NCBI GenBank assembly: GCA_949152475.1
Contig: OX424562.1
Location: forward strand, 39,790,157 to 39,854,156
Source: Terebella lapidaria
Taxonomy: Eukaryota > Annelida > Polychaeta > Terebellida > Terebellidae
Length of the DNA stretch: 64,000 bases
Direction of reading: 5' to 3'
Part shown: positions 52,388 through 62,122 of the stretch, piece by piece
How the letters are laid out: each line of letters opens with the position of its first letter
Numbering within the stretch: position 1 is the stretch's first letter
Made by a program: the position numbers and the translations under genes
Notes under the pieces: model-generated
The model's database searches: none
What the model was told of the DNA's origin: nothing
What the model saw: only the letters and a program-made list of their open reading frames with translations

Positions 52388-55300
52388 TTGGTGCCGTGAC
52401 CAGGATCAGTCCGACAGTGTTCCATCGCAGCCTACCGTCACAGTGTTGTAGCCTCCTTCGTCCCTGGGGATCGCCCGCTCCTCAAGGACGACTCAGGAAA
52501 ATGGCAAAAGAAAGAGATAAGGACAAAGATAAAGTCAATGAACCCAAGGGGAGGGAAACGGGTGGAAACGTCGCAGACCGCACCCGGTCGAGCGACGACC
52601 GCCATGAGACATCTTGGGATGACTCCGGCGGTAGTAAGGTACGTGCGGAGACCTCCGTGGACAAAACCCCGTCTACAGAGTCGACTCCGGCGTCCCTGGC
52701 TCTGTCTCCGGACGTAGAGTCGCGCCCCACGGGGCCGCAACCGAGGTTGCGATCACGGCCTAGCCCTGATCCGTTAGGCGCGTTAGGTGGAGCTGGCAAC
52801 GGCTTTACACCGCGCCCGCCTAAGTCCGGGCAGGGGTCGTGGCAGGCGACACTCTTTCAGGGGACATCTCCGGATGTCCGGGATCGAGTGGACGCCGGCG
52901 CGAGCACCTCCGGGCAAGCGGACCAGCGTTACTGGATGCCACCTCCGGCCGGAGGAGCTCTTGCGAGGGCTCCCGGCGGGGATTCCAGGCGGTCCGCATC
53001 AGGCGGAATGGACCAGCTCACTAACACTCTTAGTGCGCTGGCTCCTTTAGGGCGCTATGACCGCGCCCGGTCGCCCCACCAGGGACGATCAGACCGGCGG
53101 AACCGTTCACCCTCTCCGCTGTCACAAGGCAACTCGGGGCCTTTGACGGAGAGGGAGAGGTGGCTGATATCTGAGGCGCTTGTACAGTTCAAGCAGAATC
53201 AGCCGCCTCCGAGCGTCGATCCGTTGGCCGCGTTTAGTCTGGGGATGACGGTTGGAGCGCAAGCCGCGTGGTCTACTTACCCTGGCGCGAACAGTGTGTC
53301 GGACGGGCAGTGGCAACAGGTGGCTTCGGCCCAAAGCTTTGCCGCCCCATCTGGAGCCTACCCAGTAGGTTCGATGGGAGCCCCGCCCACACCTAGCCAG
53401 AGTGGGTTTTCAGCGGGAATGACCCCGGCGGCAAGCGTGAGCTTTCCTGCTCCCATGTCCGCGGTGTCGATGTTTGCTCCGGCAGACTCCGCCGCAGGCA
53501 CGGGTGGCTCCCGGGCCTTGCCGCTGTACACGGACGACCCCGGAGCCGGGACCGCACGTCGGGCGCGTAACAAACGCGATGACGGGCCCGACCACTCCTC
53601 GTGGCGGAAACGGTTTAACGGGGATAACGCCGACTTGGAGGACTACTTACTCCAAGTGTGGCGTACCGCTGTGTACGAAGGATGGACCCAGCAGGAAGCT
53701 GGGCATGTCCTCGCGGGGAGCTTGGAAGGAAAAGCTCTCCGCGTTATGCCGTGTCTGCGGCCTTCGGCGAAGTTGCCCGTCAACTTCGCCTGCTGTTCAC
53801 GCCGACGACCAACCGGCGGCAGTTTGAACGAGAGTTCAAAGCACCCGCCAACCGACTGAGTCCGTGACAGACTATGCGTTTAACCTGCACATACTCGGCC
53901 GGAGAGCTTATCCGGACATGGACTCCAGACGGTTTGAGACGATGCTGATCGATCAGTTCATCGATGGCCAGCCTTACCACTTAGCATACGGGCTGGCCAC
54001 CCATGAGAAGCGATCGATGGAGGAGGCGATAGACTCTGCACTTGCGCTCGAGGTAGCTGTCTGCCCTAAACAGTTGCCTCCGGCCCCGGCTCCGGCCTCG
54101 GCTGTTCCCGCGCAGGCGGCGACCCCTCCTCCGGCCAAAGCGTCGCAGGTAACCCAGTGGCAGGACCCGGTCGTCCGGGAACCCGCCAGGGAACCTACCC
54201 CGCAGTGGGTTAGTGCGCCGGCACCCTCCACAGGGATGCCCGCACATGCGGCACCAGTCGCCCCGCCGTGCTCGTCCTCGGACGAGTGCGACAAGGAGGA
54301 ATACGATTTCGGCGCCGCGCAGATGATTGCGCACTGCGCCGGGATCGAAGCTCCGGGCCCCGCAGAATGTTGCGCGTTCACCTCCGGACCAGCCCAGAAC
54401 CGTCCCTGTTACTTCTGCGGAAAGCAGGGACACTTTTGGCTGAAGTGTCCGGAGTTGTTGGAACGCCTGCGGTCGCGCGGATACCAGGGAGCCCTCCCTG
54501 GCCCGCAACGGAGGAATTCCATCCGGTCTGGTCCTCCGGGACAGCAAGGTCGGAACCCGCGGCAGGGAAACTAGATCCGGACGTGGTGGCGACCAACACT
54601 ACGTCCGGGGATAGTTGTTCCGTGGCATCAGATGCCGCCCCACCCGCTGATGGGCAGGACGAACCTCAAGTTGATATGACTTCTCCGGAAGTAGTCCTTG
54701 GGCATCAGTCTGGCTCCTCCGCGGCTGAGGCGGATGGTGAGGACTCCGTAGATGAGCCCAGCGCATGCGAACGGTATCGCCCTACCTGCGCGCTGGTGAG
54801 GGACCCCTGCTGGTACCTGCCCCTGTCCTTCGGACGGGAGCCGGTCCGGTTCCTCGTGGACTCTGGCTCGGAGGTGACCCTCGTTGCCGCAGGAACGTTC
54901 AGGAAGGAGCCCGCGCTCCGCAACCTTGAGTTGCGGGATCCCGGACCCTACAAGCTCTACGGAGCGGGAGACAACCGCATCCGTATCCACGGCATCATCG
55001 ATCTGCCTATTACCCTTGGGGACAAGGTGTATCTGACAGAGGCAATCGTTGCGGATATCGGAGCGGCCGGGATTATTGGAATGAATTTTCTACGGGTCCA
55101 CCGGGTGACCGCCAACTTTAGTGCTGGCGAATTCCGGATGGGAGAGGATATACACTTTCTCTTCCGCTCGGGCCCGATGCAATCATTTCAAATGCGGGCG
55201 GCGCGCACTGTGGTGGTGCCGCCAATGAGTGAGATGATCATCGAGGCGAGGCCGCGTCGTCCCCGCATGCCCCTCGATGGTCGACCGTGTATAGTGCAAC

Positions 55301-58300
55301 CAGTGAGCAGTTTCGCCGAAGGAACCGGACTCATGCGTGGTGGGGCCCTGGTCATGTCCAACCCCCACGCGATGCCCATCCTTGTGGTGAACCCCACGGA
55401 TGCTCCGATTGTACTGCGGCGCGGATGCATAGCAGCTACTGCTACTCCCGCGTCATCGAGTTGTGTCCTCCCCGACGATCCTGTCTGCTGCGCTGCGTGC
55501 GCGGCGGCGGCCGCCGGAGATGACCCGTTCACCCTGCCGGACCATTTGGAATCTCGGGTTCCGAAGGACCGGTTGGATGAAGAGCAGCGCCAAGCGCTCC
55601 GCAAACTGCTGCGGCAGTATGCGGATGTGTTCATGGGTCCTGATGGTGCGGTTGGCAAGACTGAAGTCGCCTAACACCGCATCGACCTCGTGGACGAGCG
55701 TCCTCTCAAGCAGCGTCTTCGTCGGGCAGCGATAGTGCACCAAGAGGTCATAGACCAGGAGGTGCAAAAGATGCTCGACTTGGACATCATCGAACCCAGT
55801 GACAGCCCTTAGGCCAGCCCTGTGGTTATGGTGAAGAAGAAGGACGGCTCGTGGAGGTTCTGCGTGGATTATCGGAAACTCAACGATGCCACGCGGAAGG
55901 ACTAATATCCTCTCCCGCACATTGAAGATACCTTCGATGCCCTGGCCGGGTCACACTATTTCTGTGCTTTGGATCTGGCCTCCGGGTATTGGCAGGTGGA
56001 GATGGAGGAGAGTGATCGGGCGAAGACTGCCTTCGTTACCAAGAACGGGCTCTACCAATTCAAGGTAATGCCGTTCGGGCTCTGTAACGCACCAGCGACG
56101 TTCGAGCGCCTCATGAAGATGGTACTTAAAGGGTTCCTCTGGAAGCGATGTATGGTCTACATCGACGATGTCGTCGTGTATGGCCGGTCGTTCGGGGAAA
56201 CCCTCACCAACCTCCAGATGGTGCTCCATCGCATCTGCGGAGCAGGGCTTAAATTGAAGCCAAGTAAGTGCGAACTATTCGCGCAGGAAATCCTGTACTT
56301 GGGCTTCATGGTAACAGGCGCCGGAGTGAGACCAGACCCCGCAAAGGTGGCGGCCGTACAGAAATGGCCTCCGCCATGTAACGTGGCAGACGTGAGGTCC
56401 TTCTTGGGCTTCGCGAGCTACCACCGCAGGTTTATTCGCGGCTTTGCGGAGATCGCGCGTCCCCTTACTATCTTCACGGAAAAGGGCGCCGATTTTGTTT
56501 GGTCCGCCGAGCTGACGCCTTCTCAGGACTCCGGCAGGCCTTGGTAGCGGCCCCGGTGCTGCAGCACCCTCGTCCGGACTGCGAGTTCATCCTGGACACT
56601 GACGCGAGTAACTTTGCACTCGGCGGTGTCCTCTCGCAGATCGTGGACGGGCAAGAGCGGGTAGTAGCTTATGCGAGTGTGGCCTTGAGCCGCTCTCAAA
56701 TGAACTACTGTACCACTCATCGCGAGTTGCTCACGGTGGTTACGATGACCAAGCGGTTCCGGCATTACTTGTTGGGACGCCATTTCCGCTTGCGGACTGA
56801 TCACAGTTCGCTGAGATGGCTCCTCAACTATAGTGAGGCCGATGGCTTGGTGGCGCGGTGGCTCGTCAAACTTCAGGAGTATGACATGCAGATAGAGCAC
56901 TGTGCTGGTAAGTTGCACGGCAACGCGGACGGCCTGTCCCGTCGCATAAGTGCAAGAATCCTGGCTGTGCAGGGATGGCTCCATTCCAGCAAGCCGTGGA
57001 TTCGTCCTCAGACTCGGAATTGGACGTTCCGGGGAGACCGCAGGCCGCCGCCCCCTCTAACAACACGGCGGCCGGAGCGTCCAGGGCTCATCTCCGCGCG
57101 CGGACCCGCCGATATCGGCGAGGGCGTCCCGCATATGAAGCGGAGGTGTGGCTCAGCTCCAGCGAGTCCTCCTCGAGTCCAGCGGTGTACTCCTCGTGGG
57201 TACCCTCGTCCTCTGGAGAGTCTGAGTATGAGCGGTCCTTGCCCCCTGTGGTAATGGCCGCTGCGGCGCAGCCGGACGTGACGGATGAGGAGCCTAATTA
57301 CTTGGATGGCTACTCTCCGGCGCAGATAGCTGCGAAGCAGAGAGCTGACAGTGCTCTGGCACCGGTAATCACAGCCCTTGAGGCCGGCCAGAAACCCTCT
57401 AAGGATGAGCGGAAAACCCACAGGGAGGAGACTTTGTCTCTAGTATCCCAGTGGGAAAGACTCTCCTTGAGGGATGGCCTCTTATACCGGCGCTATGAGC
57501 CACCGACCCCACTGCCTCCAATACGGCAGTTGGTGCTTCCGGCGGAGCTGCGGAAAGAAGTACTCCACCACTTGCATGACCTCCGGGTGACCGGTCACTT
57601 GGGAATCCGGAGGACCGTCCATAGGCTACAACAGCGCTTTCATTGGCCTGGTAGCAGCTTGGACGTGCAACGGTGGTGCGCAGCCTGCCCTCGGTGTCAA
57701 GCTCGCGAAGGAGTTCCGGCTCCTGGCCGCCACCCCTTAACCACGGTTAAGGCGGGCACGCCGTTTGATCGGATAGCTTTGGATATACTGGATACCCACC
57801 GGGTCACCCCGCGCGGTTTCCGGTACATCCTGGTGATTTCCGACTATTTTACCAAATATACCGATGCCTACCCACTGCGCCGCCAGACTGCGGACGAGGT
57901 AGCTCGGTTGCTGGTAAATAGATGGGTGGTGTACCATGGGGTACCTAAACAGGTACATTCGGATCAGGGCACGCAATTTGAGAGCAACCTGTTCTGGAAC
58001 CTAGCACAGATGCTAGGCAGTACCAAGGTGCGGACCACCCCCTACAGGCCCCAGTCTGATGGCCAGGTCGAACGCTTTAATCGATCGGTCCTCAATATGC
58101 TGGCGGCCTTTGTGAATGATCGTGCGAATGATTGGGATGACCACCTCCCGTATGTCTTAATGGCGTACAGGTCGTCGGTCCACCCTTCGACCGGAGTTAC
58201 TCCGCACGCGATGTTGTACGGCCGGGAGCTAAATTTGCCCGTGGATATTATGTATCCAACTGCGGCAGAGACCGGCGCAGTACCCCAGTGCGGTCCGGAT

Positions 58301-58742
58301 TATTATCCGCTATTATTATCCGCCGCTTAAGCAAGGTAACAAATTTGCTAAGCCGTGGATAGGCCTGTTTACGGTACTGAAACAGGTGACAGATGTGGAC
58401 TACCGGATCTGGAGGGAGTCCGATCCGGACAGGGCTCTGGTTGTCCATATCGATAATCTGAAGAAGTACGAGGGCCCGCTTGTCATGGATCCGCTCGTTC
58501 AAGATGCGGAACCGGATGATGCTCCCGTATGGGATCCGTCCGGTCAGCATCCGCGGACTCCGGACGAGCGTGTGCGCCGTATGGTGGGCCTCGCGGACCT
58601 CTCTGACCCGTCAGATGATGGACTGGGTGGCTATCAGCCAGATGACGGCGATCCGCAGGTACCCCCACCCCCTCCAGTACCTGCGGATGACGGGCGGCCA
58701 CGCCGGAAACCACGTGCGCCGGCCCGATATGGGTGGGAATAA
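52388..58742 (+). mobile_element. Ty3/Gypsy gag-pro-pol interior
   Basis: GC-rich coding interior of a Ty3/Gypsy element, in the order typical of the family. Gag starts near 52,501 and runs to about 54,570, with a zinc knuckle of CYFCGKQGHFWLKC type. An aspartic protease region lies near 54,840-55,200 (LVDSGSEVTLV). Reverse transcriptase is at about 55,850-56,500 (MPFGLCNAPATF, YIDD), RNase H at about 56,560-56,960, and integrase at about 57,540-58,330 (HHCC finger with CAACPRC, then a DDE core with VHSDQGTQFES). A further tail runs to 58,742. The copy is broken, with roughly half a dozen breaks, though the family may use frameshifting at some of its frame changes. It is much better preserved than the remnant at 47,532. 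Confidence 0.93.
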
Positions 58743-59424
58743 CATTCCGCCCATGCAGATGTGTCTGCGGTACCCGTCTATCACACCAAGGACGGGTTAT
58801 AGGTCGTTCCGTGAGAGTCCGCACGACTTACCTCCGCGGGTGGCTACTTTGTGGCTATCTTCGGAGTCGAGGTCTGCGGATACTTTCATGTCGTAACGCC
58901 GCCGCTCCGCAACCGCCCTCTCGTAGTTTTCAGCGCTAGGGACGTGCGGCAACCCTATCCGCATCAGTTCGCCTGTAGTCCGGCGTAGTTAACACAGCGG
59001 CTACGCTGGCCGGACGACTTTTGTGGACCTGCCGGACGCCCCTGGTCCCGGAATAGCCTCTTAAGTGGCCAGACTGAGGTTGGGATTTATGTCCGCTACG
59101 GGAGAAGCGCCTTCCCACGGATTTGGGGAACTGGCTCTGGACACAGGGATAGTGTCCGCACGTGAGGACTGACGTCCGCGGTTCCTCCGCGTGACTCGTC
59201 CAGCATCCGCGACGCTTTAAGCCATTACTATAATTAAGGTTATAGTAAGTAAGGTTTCTTACGGCAGGAAACCGACTATCCATTATGATAATGGAGCGGT
59301 TGTTAAGTCCGCGTGTGAGGACCAGCCGCGGCGGCGGGTGACGCTCATTCTCGTCCTGATCGTACCTTACAATACGCGGTCCGGCCGGAATGACCGGAAC
59401 CCCGGCCTCCTTCTAAGAAGGGGG
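58743..59424 (+). other. GC-rich tail after pol, ending in a purine tract
   Basis: No recognisable protein domain; I found no envelope-like frame with a signal peptide and membrane segment. Base composition resembles the retroelement, not the host. It ends with AAGAAGGGGG at 59,415-59,424, a possible polypurine tract. Confidence 0.5.
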
Positions 59425-59429
59425 TCATA

Positions 59430-60562
59430 TGTTACATGAGCAACACTTGTGGTGGCTTTTAATTCCAATTTCATATTCATTGGATAAGGGCAATACGCCG
59501 TTCTATGGTAGGCGTCCGGCCTGGACTCCGTCCGCGGGCAGCTCCGAACGTCCGCCGGCTATTGCTTTCACCATCTTTGGGCGCCTCTAGATTGGGCGCC
59601 GGTATGAAGGGTTCGCCCCCTAACCATTGAGGTTATGGCCCATGCCGGCTCCGCGTCTAATCTATTGGCTCCGCACTCCGGTAGTCGTTTGTTTGGGCTC
59701 TAGGTTTGACCGGGCTTGCTCCGCGGCTGGGCTGTACGTTGGGGATGCTAGTGGGCACGTCATGAACGCCCACAGGGCGCCCAATTGTCTGTCCGCCTGT
59801 CATGGGCTTGTCCGATTGCCTTGTAAGCGTACCAGCGGCTATGGGGAGTGATTTTGTTTATTTTCCATCTCATTTATTATTTATGGGAGGATTATAAGCC
59901 ACAAGTGTGCGCGTGTTCCCGTGGAAATGCTATTCTTACTCATTTACCAAATATATGAGAAAGTTTAGTGATATATCTCTTTTCCCTGGTGCAATAGAGA
60001 GTAAGAAATCGGGAGATTTCTGTTTTGCAAGAGGGGTGTAGGAGATTGTGTACATTGTATCAAAGGCTGTATGCCGTGATCTATGAAAAGCATGCAGGTG
60101 GTGGTGGATTTATTTCCATTGCTGCTTGGGCGGTGTTAAATTTTTATTTTATCGCTGCTGATAGGGTGACATAATCGTAACACCCACAAGTAGTTTGGCT
60201 TTTGATACATTGTATACAATCTTTAACCTGCGAGGGTGATTAACTTCACGTCATTGATCGCCAGTGCGAAAGCTATTGCTAATGACTGCTGTTAATTACT
60301 GAAGTATTTTAGCGGGTTCCCCCGGGATGGCTTGTGTGTGTAAGCCACCCGTATACATGGAGTGATAGGAGTCACCGGGGGGAGATGCGTGTATATGTAT
60401 GAGATAGTGTAAAACGTTCTTTTGTCTGTCGATCTGGTAGATGCAGTGAACAGACGTTTCCACGGGAACGCGTCATGCGGTGCGCGTACAGTATAACTGC
60501 CAACACTTGATGCCTTTAAAGCTATGTAACTCGTTAATCTCTGGTCATTCAAGCACTCGGCA
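59430..60562 (+). mobile_element. Candidate LTR or long leader of a second retroelement type
   Basis: This less GC-rich block begins TGTTACATGAG five bases after the purine tract. It could end at CACTCGGCA (60,562), followed by CTGGTGGAGACAG, which sits where a primer-binding site would. TG...CA ends and the preceding purine tract are the evidence for an LTR. It is unlike the TGTGGCG LTRs, and no second copy is in the window, so this is tentative. It may instead be a spacer or leader. Confidence 0.35.
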
Positions 60563-60619
60563 CTGGTGGAGACAGATCTGCGGATCTGACTCCCAGTGTT
60601 TAAGCGGAGAGCGCTTGAA

Positions 60620-62122
60620 ATGTCAGAAAGTAGTGACGGGTGGAAGGAGTTTCCTTCGGACGACGATCGCAAGATCAATTCCGGAGATGGGTCTCTTGAG
60701 CGCGGTAATTCGTACTCGAGACCCATGCGTCCTGAGGGGGATGACGAGAGAGATAACCCCGAAGGCGCGTATGTGGGTTCTGCGGAATCCAGCTCCGGCT
60801 CTGGTTCTGGTACAGGAACCGAGTCCGAGGGCGAGGTCGCGGCGGACCGCCCTGCAGAGAGTGACTCGGCTACGTTAGGCGCCGAGCAGCTCCTAAATCC
60901 GTCTCCTTTTCCCCGCGTGGAAGAGTTGATGGACTGCAGTGAGGTAGGACCCGCAGGTGTCGACATTGTGTTGCACCCGTCCCCGGAGATGCTTGCGTCT
61001 CTGGGGCCGGATGAGAGTACTCGTGCGAAAACCCGTCCAGATGGCCGTAGCCGTCCGGAAACCAGTTCCGACGAGAACTCCACGGTGTCCGCACCTGCGG
61101 AGTCTGGTCCGCACGACCGGAAGACACCTGGGACTTGGGCGGAGCAGGTTGACGCGGCTGAGGAAGCCGCATCCCGAGCTCCGGCCCATGAACAGGAGTC
61201 TGGCTCGAAGGAGACCGAGGACCGGGATGACGGGTTTACATCGCCCATCTCCCGACGCACTCGCCGTCGAGCCAAGGAGATCGCCCAGAAGCAGTGGAAG
61301 GCCCAGCAGGAGCTAGAGGCCGCCAACCGCGGGCGATCTGAGTCCGGATCCGACCAGGACCCGGTCTCCTCGCCTCCTAAGAAGAAGAAGAAGCGGACCC
61401 ACCGGAAAAAGAAGTCCGGCGGTGCCCCGCCTCAACCCGGATCACAGTCCGGAGGACTCAAGCCGCTGGCACCTAAGCTGGGCGGCCAGTCAGGGTCCTC
61501 TGCCAAACCCGGAGACGCCAAGGCGCCTAATCCCTCGGGATCTGGTGCCGGCGGCGCCTCCGAAGGATCCGGCCAGGGCGCAGGAGGTTCCAGTAAGCGG
61601 GTGCCCATCCAGGAACCAAAAGGAACCTCTTCTTCTTCTTCCTCCGGTAAAAAGAAGCCTACCGGAGCTGCGGAGGTGGGGTCGAGTCCAGTGGACCGTG
61701 GGCGGCCCGTGCCGAAGGAAGGAGATCTTCGCTTAGAATTCCTCCGGAAGCGTGACGGGGTCAACCTGTCTGACGCCGCACTGGACGCGGGACGTCGGGC
61801 TTTTGTTGCGTCGCAACAAAGAGTCGCGACCCAATGCGCGGAGAGTGTGCCCCGACAACCCAGGTCGGAGAATCGTTCAGGGGCGGCCAAGAAAAAGCGG
61901 CCATCCTCGGAGCAGCCCTCTATCCAGAGGCTGCGGGCCAAGATGGGCCCCGAACTCCCTGGGGTACGTCAGGGACACATGTTCCTCCCGCGTTATGGCA
62001 GGGATCCGCAGGCGCGCCGCACGGCGGACGCCGGTGCGGCGGCCGACACGCTTTTAAAAGGCCTCGTCCACTCATGGACGAGGAGCGTGTCGGGCTGCCG
62101 CCCGAGACAGAGGACGGGGTAA
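60620..62122 (+). CDS. Retroelement-associated ORF, gag-like, unassigned
   Basis: An open frame of 500 codons from ATG at 60,620, 57 bases after the candidate primer-binding site. The product is rich in Ser, Gly, Pro and charged residues. It has an acidic N-terminal part, a lysine-rich KKKKKRTHRKKKSGG patch in the middle and SGSGAGG-like linkers. I recognise no fold. The composition and GC-rich codon choice resemble the Gypsy gag at 52,501, but I see no sequence similarity to it. The 3' end overlaps the next frame. It looks whole. A first structural ORF of an LTR element or a LINE ORF1 are both possible. Confidence 0.5.
   Translation: MSESSDGWKEFPSDDDRKINSGDGSLERGNSYSRPMRPEGDDERDNPEGAYVGSAESSSGSGSGTGTESEGEVAADRPAESDSATLGAEQLLNPSPFPRVEELMDCSEVGPAGVDIVLHPSPEMLASLGPDESTRAKTRPDGRSRPETSSDENSTVSAPAESGPHDRKTPGTWAEQVDAAEEAASRAPAHEQESGSKETEDRDDGFTSPISRRTRRRAKEIAQKQWKAQQELEAANRGRSESGSDQDPVSSPPKKKKKRTHRKKKSGGAPPQPGSQSGGLKPLAPKLGGQSGSSAKPGDAKAPNPSGSGAGGASEGSGQGAGGSSKRVPIQEPKGTSSSSSSGKKKPTGAAEVGSSPVDRGRPVPKEGDLRLEFLRKRDGVNLSDAALDAGRRAFVASQQRVATQCAESVPRQPRSENRSGAAKKKRPSSEQPSIQRLRAKMGPELPGVRQGHMFLPRYGRDPQARRTADAGAAADTLLKGLVHSWTRSVSGCRPRQRTG

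Larger units (their letters stand above)
49209..52437 (+). repeat. 1,614-bp tandem duplication spanning LTRs
   Basis: 49,209-50,822 and 50,823-52,437 are copies of one unit: zinc-knuckle and protease region, LTR, primer-binding site and leader. I noticed only three substitutions, so the copies are well over 99% alike and the duplication is recent. The LTR similarity dates this duplication, not the original insertion. Confidence 0.9.

Noticed and set aside
58743-59424. Possible envelope gene after the Gypsy integrase
   Set aside because: No signal peptide, furin-like site or membrane segment could be seen in any frame.
60292-61326. 344-codon minus-strand frame opposite the 60,620 ORF
   Set aside because: A shadow of GC-rich codon use on the plus strand; the plus frame has the better start and the downstream overlapping partner.
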